A DNA stretch of 64,000 nucleotides from Halorubrum sp. Hd13 (GTDB lineage: Archaea; Halobacteriota; Halobacteria; Halobacteriales; Haloferacaceae): the NCBI RefSeq assembly GCF_002252755.1, contig NZ_NHOY01000005.1, positions 46,668 through 110,667 on the forward strand, written 5' to 3'. Made by a program: the position numbers and the translations under genes. Every line of letters begins with the position of its first letter. Positions within the stretch are counted from its first letter, which is position 1. Below the pieces are notes generated by a model. That model saw only the letters and a program-made list of their open reading frames with translations, was not told the DNA's origin and ran no database searches. Shown piece by piece: positions 1 to 9,641 of the stretch.

Positions 1-2882
1 TCGGCACGGAGGACCCGTACACGGCGACGTACACCCAGCTTGAGGTAACCCAGCAGGGGACGGAGACGGACAACACGCCGCCGTCGATCGACGCTATCTC
101 GAACCAGTCGGTCGTCAGCGGCGAGAACGTCAACGTCTCTGTGAGCGCGTCCGACGACGACGGCGACTCGGTGTCGCTGTCGCTGAGTCAGTCGCCGGAG
201 TTCGTGACGCTCGCGGACGGTGAGATCAGTGTCGATCCGCAGTCGAGCGACGCCGCGAACTCGCCGTACACGGTCGAGGTGACGGCTGACGACGGCACCG
301 ACACGACCACCGAGAGCTTCGAGCTCGCGGTCGACACGGCGACTTCGACCACGGCCGGTACGGCGCTTGCGCGTGCGAACGCCGGCGGGTCGACGCTCTC
401 GGCCACCGACGACGGTCCCGACTGGACCGGCGTCACGGGCGTGACCGCCGACGGCCCGCTCGTCTCAGTCAGCGGTACTGCAGATAACTACAACGATGGT
501 GACGACGTGACGCCGGGCGACGAGGTTTCGTCGAGCACCCCGTCCGGAGTGTACGACGCGGAACGGTTCGGTGCGATGACTTGGGAGTTCGACGTGCCGT
601 CCGACTCCGAGGTCGAGGTCCGTCTCTACCTCAGCAATCAGTTCCCGGGGGCCAACACGAGCGGCGACCGACAGTACAACGTCGCCGTCGAGGGCGACCA
701 AGTGCTGACGGAGTACGACCCGGTCCAAGACGTCGGTCAGGCCAACGGGACGGTGAAGGCGTTCACCACCACCGAGGACGGCGACGGGAACGTCTCGGTC
801 AGCTTCACCGAGGGGGCGATCGAGTTCCCGCAGGTCAACGCGATCGAGGTCGTCGAGCCCGGGACATCGACGCCGGAGCCCGAAGCGTCGGCCGACGTGG
901 CGATCACGCCCGGCAGCGGTATCGAAGCGAGCACCTACGGCGGCGGTTCGTTCGAGGTCACGAACACTGGCGAACAGAACATCGAGTCGGTGACGATCGA
1001 CCTGAGCACGACGACGCTCCCCGACATGGTGTTCGATCCCGAAGGCACGGCCGGCGACGGGGCCGCCAAGGGCCTGAGCATCGACAGCGAGTCGGGTGAT
1101 GGCGTCGGCGTCGTCTCGGTGGCCGACAGCGACGTGTTCAGCCAGCCGCACAACGGACAGAACGACTCGGACGGCTACGACGTGCTCACGATCGAGTTCA
1201 CCGACTTCGATCCCGGTGAGACGGTCGCGTTCTCGGCCGACAACGATCCGACGAGCATCAAGGGTGCGACGATCTCCTCGCAAGAGGCGGGCCCGGTGTC
1301 CGGGCTCGAACTCGCACGGGCGACGGTCGATGTCGGGTACTCCGACGGCACGACCCAGACGACTCAGACGATCGGTGACGGGAGTCCAGGCGGCGCCGAG
1401 GCCGTCGCCGACGGTGACGTCCCGGCCGCGCCGAGCATCGGTGTCCAAAATGTCTCGCTGGACGGGAGCGTGCTCGACGGCTACCACAGCGCCGCGACGG
1501 TAACCGACGCCGCACAGACGGTTACCGTCTCCGGGCCCGCGAACGCCGATGTGACGCTCGTTAGAGTCGAGGGCGAACTCGAACTCGACAATGTACCCGA
1601 CTACAACGGGACGCCGGGCTACGATATTGAGGACTACGAGGCCAACAAGGCCGAAGACGTCGAGTACTACTCGACCACGCTCGACTCGAACGGCGAGGCA
1701 GCGATACCGGTGACGCTGACCGACTCGACCGACGTCGGCAGTCTCAACTACTTCGTTGCCGCTGTGGAAGACGGTGACGGAGCGGGACTGGCCTCCGACG
1801 CGGTCGTCCTCGAACTCGACGAGGGCTCCGCCCCGACGGTTGATTCTATCACCGACAAGGGCGTCACCGAAGGCGAGTCGCTGACCGTCGACGTGCCGGC
1901 GTCCGACGCCGACGGCGACGCGCTCGACCTGTCCGTCAGCGGACCGTCGTTCGTCGCCCTCAACGACCAGAACGACACGCTCACCGTCGCGCCCGGTGAC
2001 GACATGGTCGGCACGTACGGCGTGACCGTCACCGCCGACGACGGGAACGCGACCGCGAGCGAGTCGTTCGCGGTGTACGTCGACGAACCCGACCAGAACG
2101 GGACGGTCGTCACGGCAGTCAACGCCGGCGGAGGCAACTACACCGCCAGCGACGGGACCGAGTACGTCGCCAGCGCGGACAGCGACGTGTTCAGCGGTGG
2201 CTCGACGTACAGCGTCAATCAGTCCATCGCGGCCACCGAGGACGACACGCTGTACCAAACTGAACTGTTTGGCGAAGGCGACGGCGCGCCGAACGTCGAC
2301 GTGCCTGTCGAGAACGGCACCTACGAGGTGACGCTGCAGTTCACGGAGATCTTCCAGGGCGTCTCCGACAGTGACTCGCCGGACTCGTCCACGCCGCCGA
2401 CCGACGGCACGAACGAGAACGACCGCCTGTTCAGCGCGACGGTCGAAGGCGAGGAAGTGCTCACGGAGTACGACATCTACTCCGAGGTCGGCCCGCTGAA
2501 CGCGACCGACAAGACGTACACGGTCAACGTGACCGACGGAGAGCTGAACGTCGACTTCGCGGTGACCAACGACAACGCGAAGATCAGCGCGATCAAGGTC
2601 GAGGAGATCGACACGGGCGACGAGATCGACACGCCCATCGACGGCTTCGAGAACGCGCCGACGGACCCGGACGGCGACGGGCTCTACGAGGACGTCAACG
2701 GCGACGGCGACGTGAACGTCGGTGACGCTCAGGCAATCTTCAGCAACGCCGACGATCCGGTCGTCCAGAACAACACCGACGCGTTCGATTACAACGGCGA
2801 CGGGTCGGTGAACTCCGGCGACGCACAGGCGCTGTTCGCCAACGGTCTCGCGGCCGGCGACGACGACGGGACGGAGGCCTGA
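1..2882 (+). CDS. Secreted malectin/Ig-like protein with C-terminal dockerin (5' end outside window)
   Basis: The frame is open from base 3, so the gene starts upstream and 959 residues are visible. Modules in order are an Ig/cadherin-like repeat (about nt 81-340), a malectin-like carbohydrate-binding module (355-860), a beta-rich region with the look of secreted domains (890-1800), a second Ig/cadherin-like repeat (1830-2090), a second malectin-like module (2100-2610) and a dockerin-like tail (2640-2860). Both malectin-like modules carry the same VLTEYD signature. The tail has two Ca-loop-like segments, VNGDGDVNVGDAQ and YNGDGSVNSGDAQ, about 30 residues apart, as in type I dockerins. The protein is very acidic and presumably extracellular. 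Any catalytic domain would lie in the missing N-terminus. The binding partner is inferred to be one of the cohesin-like proteins encoded just downstream. Confidence 0.85.
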   Translation, partial: GTEDPYTATYTQLEVTQQGTETDNTPPSIDAISNQSVVSGENVNVSVSASDDDGDSVSLSLSQSPEFVTLADGEISVDPQSSDAANSPYTVEVTADDGTDTTTESFELAVDTATSTTAGTALARANAGGSTLSATDDGPDWTGVTGVTADGPLVSVSGTADNYNDGDDVTPGDEVSSSTPSGVYDAERFGAMTWEFDVPSDSEVEVRLYLSNQFPGANTSGDRQYNVAVEGDQVLTEYDPVQDVGQANGTVKAFTTTEDGDGNVSVSFTEGAIEFPQVNAIEVVEPGTSTPEPEASADVAITPGSGIEASTYGGGSFEVTNTGEQNIESVTIDLSTTTLPDMVFDPEGTAGDGAAKGLSIDSESGDGVGVVSVADSDVFSQPHNGQNDSDGYDVLTIEFTDFDPGETVAFSADNDPTSIKGATISSQEAGPVSGLELARATVDVGYSDGTTQTTQTIGDGSPGGAEAVADGDVPAAPSIGVQNVSLDGSVLDGYHSAATVTDAAQTVTVSGPANADVTLVRVEGELELDNVPDYNGTPGYDIEDYEANKAEDVEYYSTTLDSNGEAAIPVTLTDSTDVGSLNYFVAAVEDGDGAGLASDAVVLELDEGSAPTVDSITDKGVTEGESLTVDVPASDADGDALDLSVSGPSFVALNDQNDTLTVAPGDDMVGTYGVTVTADDGNATASESFAVYVDEPDQNGTVVTAVNAGGGNYTASDGTEYVASADSDVFSGGSTYSVNQSIAATEDDTLYQTELFGEGDGAPNVDVPVENGTYEVTLQFTEIFQGVSDSDSPDSSTPPTDGTNENDRLFSATVEGEEVLTEYDIYSEVGPLNATDKTYTVNVTDGELNVDFAVTNDNAKISAIKVEEIDTGDEIDTPIDGFENAPTDPDGDGLYEDVNGDGDVNVGDAQAIFSNADDPVVQNNTDAFDYNGDGSVNSGDAQALFANGLAAGDDDGTEA

Positions 2883-3030
2883 TCAGCCGCCGCTCCGCGC
2901 TTCGGCCCGATGCCACTCCAGAGGTATGGCACCCACGCGGGCCGGGCGCCCCCGGACAGACCACGCACCAACCACCCACGACCTGACCGACCCACGACAC
3001 GAGACGACAGCCCAGACGAGAAAGAACCCG

Positions 3031-5478
3031 ATGAAACCCACAACACCGACCCAACGGAAGGCGCTGACCCTGTTGATAGCCGTGGTGGTCGCCCTCTCGG
3101 CGACCGCCGGCTTCGCAGGCGCAGCGACGACAACCGAACTGACAGTATCGATTACGGACGACGACAACACGATCGAACCCGGCGAGACGACGACCGTCGA
3201 AATCGCGGTCGCGAACGCCGACAACGGCGTCGGCGCCGCAGAGCTCGGTGTCGAATTGAGTGACCCCGGAGTCGGGACGATAACCGACGTGACGATCCCG
3301 AACGCACCCGGAAGTACGGACAACAACATCACCGGCGGCGGCGCGGCGGCAGACATCAAGTACGCCTTCGCTAACAACTCTGACACCGGTTCGGTCACCA
3401 TCGTCGAGATGACCGTTCAGGGCGCATCGGCCGGGACGACAGACATCGAGATCACCGAGAACAGTCAGACCGGCTTCCTCGCCGTCTTTGACGAGAACGG
3501 AGCCGGCTACACGCTCGATACCATCGGCAGCGCGACGCTGACGGTCAACACCCCGCCCGACGCGGACGCGGGCCCGGACCAGACCGTCGACGAGGGCGAG
3601 ACGGTCACGCTCGACGCGACCGCGTCGAACGACCCGGACGGCGACTCGCTGAGCTACTCGTGGACCCAGACCGGCGGTCCGGACGTCTCGCTGAGTGACG
3701 CAGACACCGCCAATCCGACGTTCCCCGCCCCGGAAGTCACCGAGGACACCGCGCTCGATTTCGAGGTGGAAGTCACGGACACCGTCGGAGCGACCGACAA
3801 CGACTCGGTCAGCGTGACCGTCCAGCTGGCCGCGCCCGCGGCGGCGAACTTCCAGGTCTCGAACCTGAGCGCACCCAGTAGCGTCACAGAGGGCGAGAAC
3901 ATCACCGTCTCCGCGGACGTGGAGAACACCGGCGGCCAGACCGCCACTAAGTCGGTCGAGTTCCGCCTCGACACGGACGGCGACGACTCGATCGACGACG
4001 AGGGCGCGCTCGCGTCGCAGGGCGTCGAGCTTGCGCCCGGCGAATCGACGACCGTCACCTTCGATAACATCGACACGAGCGGGCTGTCGGGCACGCTCAC
4101 GCACGGGGTGTTCACGGTAGACGACACCGAGACCGCACAGATCACGATCAACGAGCCCGCGGCGGCGGACTTCCAAGTGTCGAACCTGCAGGCACCCGAG
4201 AACGCGACGCAGGGCGACGCGATCGACGTCTCCGCCGAAATCGATAACGCGGGCGAACAGACCGCGACCAAGTCCGTCGAGTTCCGCATCGACGCGAACG
4301 GTGACGGCTTCGGCGACGCCGGTGACGTGGCCCTCAGTCAGAACGTCGAACTCGCCGGCGGCGAGTCGACGACGGTCGAGTTCACCGACGTCGACACGAA
4401 TCCGCTGGCGCCGGGGACCTACGACCACGGCGTCTTCACCGAGGACGACAACGCCACCGCGCAGATCACCGTCGAAGCACCGCCGGAGCCGCCGGGTGAC
4501 AAGGAGACGACCGTAAGCCTCCAGCCCGCCGACCAGACCACCGCCGTCGGCGTCACCGCGACCTATGAGATCGTCGTCGACAGCGCGGACGGCGGCGTCG
4601 GTGCGGCCGAGATCAGCGTCGCCGTCGACGATCCCGGTGTTGCGGCGATCACCGGCGCAAGCGCTATCGACGCGAACGCGAGCGAACAAGTTGATGTCGC
4701 CGCGGACGGCTCGTCGGTCGACCTGGATTACGCGTTCGCCGACACCGCCGAGACGGGCAGTGTCGCCGTCGCGACGGTGACCGTAGAGGGCGCCAGCGCC
4801 GGAACCGCGAACCTGTCGCTCGCACCGACCGAAACGAACGACGAGGTACTCGTCTTCGACGAGAACGGCGCCCCCTACGACGTGACCGGGACCGACGGTG
4901 CGGCAGTTGAGGTGCAAGCGGTGCAGTTCCTCGTGGACGACCTCGAGGCGCCCGAGAAGGCGCCCGTCGGGAGCGACGTCACGGTCACCGCGAACGTCAC
5001 CAACGACGGCGGACAGGCCGCCACGCAGACGGTGGAGTTCCGCCTCGACGTCGAGGGCGACGGCTTCGGCGACGACGACGACGTGGTCCTCTCACAGAAC
5101 GTCCAGTTGGAGCCCGGAGAGTCGACGACCGTCGAGTACACCGACATCGGTACGGGCGGTCTCGCACCCGGTGACTACACCCACGGCGTCTTCACCGAGA
5201 ACGACTCCGCGACCGCGACCCTCTCGGTGGAGGAAGCGGAGGAGGGGCCGCCGCCGGTCGGAAACTTCACCGACGCACCGACTGACCCTGACGACGACGG
5301 TCTCTACGAGGACGTCAACGGCGACGGCCAGTTCAACATCGTCGACGTCCAGGCGCTGTTCGCCAACCTCGACGACGAGACGATCGAGAACTACCCGGAC
5401 GCGTTCGACTTCAACGGCGACGGTACCGTCGACGTCGTCGACGTGCAGAAACTGTTCACGGAGTACTCAGACCAATGA
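3031..5478 (+). CDS. Secreted cohesin-like/CARDB/dockerin protein
   Basis: An 815-residue secreted protein. The start at 3031 is chosen because it gives a Sec-type signal peptide (KALTLLIAVVVALSATAGFAGA); the frame is open further upstream, but that part is Arg/Thr-rich and unlike a protein. Modules: cohesin-like domain 1 (about residues 33-172, core GVGAAELGVELSDPGV), PKD/Ig-like domain (174-265), CARDB-like 1 (271-370), CARDB-like 2 (378-485), cohesin-like 2 (490-625, core GVGAAEISVAVDDPGV), CARDB-like 3 (631-735) and a dockerin-like tail (744-815, loops VNGDGQFNIVDVQ and FNGDGTVDVVDVQ). Carrying both cohesin and dockerin modules fits an adaptor-scaffold role. The next gene overlaps its stop codon, so the two are probably translationally coupled. 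Cohesin assignment rests on recognised sequence pattern, not on a profile search. Confidence 0.85.
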   Translation: MKPTTPTQRKALTLLIAVVVALSATAGFAGAATTTELTVSITDDDNTIEPGETTTVEIAVANADNGVGAAELGVELSDPGVGTITDVTIPNAPGSTDNNITGGGAAADIKYAFANNSDTGSVTIVEMTVQGASAGTTDIEITENSQTGFLAVFDENGAGYTLDTIGSATLTVNTPPDADAGPDQTVDEGETVTLDATASNDPDGDSLSYSWTQTGGPDVSLSDADTANPTFPAPEVTEDTALDFEVEVTDTVGATDNDSVSVTVQLAAPAAANFQVSNLSAPSSVTEGENITVSADVENTGGQTATKSVEFRLDTDGDDSIDDEGALASQGVELAPGESTTVTFDNIDTSGLSGTLTHGVFTVDDTETAQITINEPAAADFQVSNLQAPENATQGDAIDVSAEIDNAGEQTATKSVEFRIDANGDGFGDAGDVALSQNVELAGGESTTVEFTDVDTNPLAPGTYDHGVFTEDDNATAQITVEAPPEPPGDKETTVSLQPADQTTAVGVTATYEIVVDSADGGVGAAEISVAVDDPGVAAITGASAIDANASEQVDVAADGSSVDLDYAFADTAETGSVAVATVTVEGASAGTANLSLAPTETNDEVLVFDENGAPYDVTGTDGAAVEVQAVQFLVDDLEAPEKAPVGSDVTVTANVTNDGGQAATQTVEFRLDVEGDGFGDDDDVVLSQNVQLEPGESTTVEYTDIGTGGLAPGDYTHGVFTENDSATATLSVEEAEEGPPPVGNFTDAPTDPDDDGLYEDVNGDGQFNIVDVQALFANLDDETIENYPDAFDFNGDGTVDVVDVQKLFTEYSDQ

Positions 5479-7964
5479 GTGTCACAGAGATCGGTACGAC
5501 GATCGAGGCGCAGAGCACGGCCGTTATCGCGGTGATAGCGCTGATTGCGACCGCCGGTATCGGCGGGGCTGCCCTGGCGGTCGGCCCGGACGCGGGCCTG
5601 CAGACGGGGGCGGCACAGCAGGAGAATCCGCTCGAGACGGGGGTGAGCCTCGAGCCGAGCAGCGCGACCGTCACCAGCGGTGAGACGACGACGTACGACG
5701 TGGTCGTTGACACCGCCAACGGGGGCGTCGGAGCGTACGAGTTCACCGTCAGCATCGCCGATCCGAGCGTCGCCTCGATATCGGACGTCGCCGTCGGCGG
5801 GAATCCGAGCGAGCAGACGACCGACGTCTCGATCGCAGCGGACGGGTCCTCAGCCGACGTGACGGCGGCGCTCGCCAACACGTCGGATAGCGGGATGGTG
5901 ACTATCGGAACGGTCACCGTCCAGGGGGACGCCGCGGGAAGCAGCGACGTGTCGCTCGCAGTCGAGGCGCTCGGCACCGAAGGCGGCGCATCGTACACCG
6001 TGACCGAAACGACGGACGCATCGATCACCGTCGAAACGGCAGACGATGGCGATGACGCCGACGATGGTGACAACGGTTCCGACGGCGGAGATGGTGACGA
6101 CGGTGACGATAGCTCCGATGATGACAATGGAAACTTCGACGTCAGCATCGTTACAACGAACTCACCGATCCAGAAGGGCGTAGACAGTGAATTTGTGGTG
6201 TTTGTCTCGGTTAGCAACACGGCTGAGCTACCCGACTCCGGGACTCCCGAGCCCGACACTCAGGACATCGAGCTCCGCATTAACGGGACCGACGTAGCCA
6301 CGACATCACCCTTCACTCTCCGTCCCCAAGAGCAAGTAATTGACACTGGAATCTCAGTTGACGTTTCTGAGCTCGCCCCCGGTGAGTACGAGGCAGTAGT
6401 TGCATCCGATGATGATAGCGAGACAGTTCCTTTGATAATAACTCCAGGGTCCGAGTACGCTCTGTCGAACCTGGATCCAGCCGAAGCGACCGTAACGGCG
6501 GGAGATGATCCAATCGATATTTCCGCCGACATAGAAAACGTTCGTGACCTGACCGGCGACCAAGATATCGAACTGACCGTCACTGATGAGGTAACCGGTG
6601 AAGTCGTCTACAACGACACTGAACCGGATGTCACACTCGACGCCGGTGACTCGACAACCGTCACGTTCGAAAATGTCCCAGCCGGTGACCTCGAACCCGG
6701 AGAATATACTCACGAAGTCTCTTCGGAGGACGACTCCGTCGCTGGCAACCTGACTGTCGAAGAAGACGAGCAGAACGGTTCCGATGGTGACGACGGAGAC
6801 GACGGTGACGACGGAGACGACGGTGCGGACGACGGTGAAGACAGTGACGACGGAGATGACGGTGCGGACGACGGTGAAGACAGTGACGACGGAGACGACG
6901 GCGCGGATCTGGAGACTGCGGTGAGCCTCCAGCCGTCGGAATCGACGGTTACCGTCGGCGAGACGACGACGTACGACGTGGTCGTCGACACGGCTAACGG
7001 CGGTGTCGGTGCGTACGACTTCGATATCACGGTCGACGACCCGTCGGTGGCTTCCGTTACGGATCTCGAGTTCGGCGGAGACCCGTCCGCGGAAACCAGT
7101 AACGCGACGTTCGCCGACGACGGCTCGTCGGTGTCGGTCTCGGCCGCGCTCGCGAACACCAGTGACACGGGAAGTGTCACCATCGCGACGGCCACCGTCA
7201 CCGGAGATGCTCCCGGAACGAGCGGGTTGTCGCTCGCGGTCGACGCACTTGGCACCGAAGACGGCGAGCCGTACACCGTGACCGAGACGACGGACGCCTC
7301 GATCACGGTCGAGTCTGATGACGGCGACGACGGTGACGCTGGCGACGGGGACGGTGATGACGGTGATACAGACGACGGTGATGACGGTGATGGTGCCGAC
7401 GACGGCGACGATGACGATGCGGGCGACGGCGATGGTGCCGACGACGGTGACGATGGCGAGGACGCCGACGATGGCGATGCGGGCGACGATGGCGATGCGG
7501 GCGACGGCGACGGTGATGACGGTGATGGTGCCGACGACGGCGACGACGAAACCGTCTACTGGCAAGTTGACTTCAGCGAGGGTGAGGATCCGCCGACGCC
7601 GCCCTCGTACTGGCCGAACGATGTGATGTCGGGGCTCGGTAACTCCGAGAATGGGGTTACGGAAAACCCCTCACTCCGTAGACAAGAATCGGACGGACAG
7701 CTCGGTGACGTCAACATCGTCGACAACGAGTTCAAATTCGATGACGAGGGGAACCCGACGGAAGTCACGGTCAAATTCGAACTCGAAGAAGGCGCCGAAG
7801 CACGGGACCTGCACCTCGCAGCGTTTACGCTTCCGGGACCGTTCGACGAAGATGAAATCGACCAACAAGAGCTGTTCGAAGCCACCAGCGGGACCTACGA
7901 GGGAGGTGAGACGGGAGAGCTAACGGTATCGATCCCGCAAGAGGACGGGGACGAGGACGGCTGA
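5475..7964 (+). CDS. Surface cohesin-like protein with acidic Asp/Gly linkers
   Basis: An 829-residue protein whose ATG overlaps the previous stop by 4 nt (ATGA). One N-terminal hydrophobic stretch (about residues 16-36) serves as signal or anchor. Cohesin-like modules lie at about 52-190 (GVGAYEFTVSIADPSV) and 477-613 (GVGAYDFDITVDDPSV), separated by two CARDB-like beta domains (219-425). Three low-complexity linkers made of Gly-Asp-Asp repeats (about 191-218, 435-476, 614-690) join the parts; their DNA is a degenerate GACGACGGTGA repeat. The last 135 residues form an unassigned domain beginning VYWQVDF. There is no dockerin. Two cohesins, no dockerin and an N-terminal anchor fit an anchoring scaffold for the two upstream dockerin proteins; this is inference. 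The nt 6130-6440 stretch is slightly less GC-rich than its surroundings. Confidence 0.82.
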   Translation: MSVTEIGTTIEAQSTAVIAVIALIATAGIGGAALAVGPDAGLQTGAAQQENPLETGVSLEPSSATVTSGETTTYDVVVDTANGGVGAYEFTVSIADPSVASISDVAVGGNPSEQTTDVSIAADGSSADVTAALANTSDSGMVTIGTVTVQGDAAGSSDVSLAVEALGTEGGASYTVTETTDASITVETADDGDDADDGDNGSDGGDGDDGDDSSDDDNGNFDVSIVTTNSPIQKGVDSEFVVFVSVSNTAELPDSGTPEPDTQDIELRINGTDVATTSPFTLRPQEQVIDTGISVDVSELAPGEYEAVVASDDDSETVPLIITPGSEYALSNLDPAEATVTAGDDPIDISADIENVRDLTGDQDIELTVTDEVTGEVVYNDTEPDVTLDAGDSTTVTFENVPAGDLEPGEYTHEVSSEDDSVAGNLTVEEDEQNGSDGDDGDDGDDGDDGADDGEDSDDGDDGADDGEDSDDGDDGADLETAVSLQPSESTVTVGETTTYDVVVDTANGGVGAYDFDITVDDPSVASVTDLEFGGDPSAETSNATFADDGSSVSVSAALANTSDTGSVTIATATVTGDAPGTSGLSLAVDALGTEDGEPYTVTETTDASITVESDDGDDGDAGDGDGDDGDTDDGDDGDGADDGDDDDAGDGDGADDGDDGEDADDGDAGDDGDAGDGDGDDGDGADDGDDETVYWQVDFSEGEDPPTPPSYWPNDVMSGLGNSENGVTENPSLRRQESDGQLGDVNIVDNEFKFDDEGNPTEVTVKFELEEGAEARDLHLAAFTLPGPFDEDEIDQQELFEATSGTYEGGETGELTVSIPQEDGDEDG

Positions 7965-7984
7965 TCGCGACGGCCGCCTCCGAA

Positions 7985-7997
7985 CGAATTTTTAGCC
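7985..7997 (+). terminator. Weak T-tract terminator after the cohesin operon
   Basis: A run of five T inside otherwise GC-rich DNA lies 25 nt after the stop at 7964. Archaeal terminators are often only such U-tracts, so this is a reasonable but weak call. Confidence 0.3.
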
Positions 7998-8317
7998 GAA
8001 AACGGATCGAAGACCCTTCCTCAGCGAGTGGCGAGAGAGGAAGGAGCGAAGGCGACGCGCTGAGAGAGGACGTCGACGGGTTCACAAACGCTGCGGTATC
8101 GAATTGACGGACCGCGGGGGGAGGACGACCGCGTACGTGTTCCGCATTGACCGATCCGGACGCACGCCCCACAGCTGACCCGTATGCGAGAGCGGCATCT
8201 CCTATTCGGCGGTCCTCGCCGGCTCGTCAGCGACTGGACGTTTCGACGGGGTCGAACCAACCGATCCCTACGCCACGAGCTCGTCGATCAGTTCGCGCGA
8301 TCCACCGGACGGCCGCG

Positions 8318-8570
8318 TCGCTCTCAACCGAGGACTCCCAAGCGAAGTACGGGTACAACTTCTCGGATCGTAGCACCGAGGCCGCCGGCGAGGTCAAGGC
8401 GATCTTCGACCGCCAGCCGTTCCCCGACGGAACGGAGCCGGCCGACATCCGGACGCGCGACGAGATCGCCAATGAACGCTACGGCCACGACTTCGACGAC
8501 GTGTGCCGCGAGACGACGATCGAGATCCAGAACGACTACGACGCGCAGTTCGAGCTGGATAACGAGCCCC
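8318..8570 (+). pseudogene. Remnant of an unidentified coding sequence
   Basis: About 84 codons read as convincing acidic haloarchaeal protein (for example KYGYNFSDRSTEAAGEVKAI and DEIANERYGHDFDDVCRE). Sequence upstream in the frame is Arg/Pro-rich noise, and downstream the reading turns to noise after a T-rich stretch near 8578-8586. No start codon or promoter of its own fits. I do not recognise the family. It is either a gene fragment or a short gene whose start I cannot place. Confidence 0.4.
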
Positions 8571-8628
8571 GCGATCTTATTTTTATTCGAACGCCAGGGG
8601 ATCGAACGGGATCGCCCGCTCCCAGTAG

Positions 8629-8814
8629 CGGTCGAATCGGTCGGTCGCCCACTCCCGGACGGGTGCCGATCCAGTGCTCAACGACGCCGTCGTCCTCGTT
8701 CCGACCGGGACGGGGTTCAAAGAGCTCGGGACCGGCGACGCGTCGGTGGCGACCGAGCGGACGAACCGGTCGGCCCTCCCGGAACGGCTCGCCTCGCTGC
8801 TCGGCGCCCGCTGA
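8629..8814 (+). pseudogene. Threonine-synthase-like C-terminal fragment
   Basis: In frame with the stop at 8812-8814 the sequence reads NDAVVLVPTGTGFKELG followed by an Ala/Arg/Leu tail, the usual C-terminal end of threonine synthase and related PLP fold-type II enzymes (the glycine-rich TGTGxK segment). An in-frame stop at 8626-8628 and the absence of any PLP-lysine domain upstream show that only the last 50-60 codons remain. Family assignment is from pattern memory, so a different PLP enzyme is possible. Confidence 0.5.
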
Positions 8815-8872
8815 TCCCGACGGCGGAGAATCTCCGCGTCCGCTTTTCTCGTCGCGGTACGAACGCCGACTG

Positions 8873-9307
8873 ATGAGACTCACGCCCGGATCGAAAACGG
8901 GGTCGGTTCGACCGCACGCGCTCCTGTATCCGCTGGGCGTCTGGGCGGTGATGGCTGTCATCGCCGTCGCCAACGGCGTCTTCCGAGAAGTCTTCCTCAT
9001 CCCCCGCATCGGCGACTACCCCGGACACGTGGCGAGCACCGCGCTCCTCGTCGCCGCGATACTCCTCGTCTTGCTGGTCTACTTCTCCCGGACCCCGATC
9101 GACTACGAACGGATCGAGCCGATCGGTATCGGCGTCCTCTGGACGGCGCTCACCGTCGGCTTCGAGTTCGTCGTCGGGTACGCGGAGGGCACGCCCGTCT
9201 CGGTCACGCTCGGGCAGTACGACGTGCTCGCGGGGCAGGTCTGGATCGCCGTCCCGATCGCGCTGCTCGTCTCTCCGCTGCTGTTCGGACGATATTTGGC
9301 TCGCTGA
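8873..9307 (+). CDS. Small four-helix membrane protein, function unknown
   Basis: A 144-residue protein starting MRLTPGSKTG. The frame is open far upstream, but only from this ATG does it look like protein. Four hydrophobic helices are visible at about residues 18-38, 49-69, 80-100 and 115-140. A Glu in helix 3 (VGFEFVVGYAEGT) and an Arg-rich end (FGRYLAR) flank the membrane part. I cannot name a family. It stands alone between gene fragments and converges on the lipoyl gene. Confidence 0.65.
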   Translation: MRLTPGSKTGSVRPHALLYPLGVWAVMAVIAVANGVFREVFLIPRIGDYPGHVASTALLVAAILLVLLVYFSRTPIDYERIEPIGIGVLWTALTVGFEFVVGYAEGTPVSVTLGQYDVLAGQVWIAVPIALLVSPLLFGRYLAR

Positions 9308-9353
9308 CGCCTCGTGTCCCCGACAGTCGAGGGATGTCGGAAGCGGCGAGCGG

Positions 9354-9641
9354 TCACTCGGTCCGGATCCACCCGAGCGTGTCGCCGATCTCGAACGCGT
9401 CGTCCTCGGCCACGACGACCTCGTCGAGCGTCCCGGCCACGGGCGCAGGGACGTCGACGCTCACCTTCTCGACCTGTATCTCACAGAGCGTGTCGCCCGC
9501 CTCGACCGACCGGCCCTCGCGGGCGAACCAGTCGACGAGGATGCCCTCGGTCTCGTCGACGTCCGCTTCCCAGTCGCCGGTCGCGCGGACCGCGACCCGC
9601 ATCCCGGTGCCGCCGTCGGCCGCCAGTCGTCGCTCGCTCAT
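9354..9641 (-). CDS. Lipoyl-domain protein (2-oxoacid dehydrogenase E2-type carrier)
   Basis: A 95-residue single lipoyl/biotinyl domain. The lipoyl-lysine hairpin is clear in CEIQVEKVSVDVPAPVAG, with Lys as the modified residue, followed by the second half (DDAFEIGDTLGWI). There is no E2 catalytic or subunit-binding domain, so it is a free-standing carrier. Its ATG overlaps by 4 nt the stop of an E1-beta tail just upstream, so it was once co-translated with an E1-beta subunit. With E1 lost here, its partner must be encoded elsewhere, or the gene is a relic. Confidence 0.8.
   Translation of the reverse strand: MSERRLAADGGTGMRVAVRATGDWEADVDETEGILVDWFAREGRSVEAGDTLCEIQVEKVSVDVPAPVAGTLDEVVVAEDDAFEIGDTLGWIRTE

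Noticed and set aside
2740..4917. Long minus-strand frames opposite the cohesin genes
   Set aside because: Arg/Gly/Val-rich shadows of GC-rich coding DNA without promoters or motifs.
6040..7560. RTX-type Ca-binding repeats in the Gly-Asp-rich linkers
   Set aside because: The GGxGxDxUx nonapeptide pattern is absent; they are simple Gly-Asp-Asp linkers.
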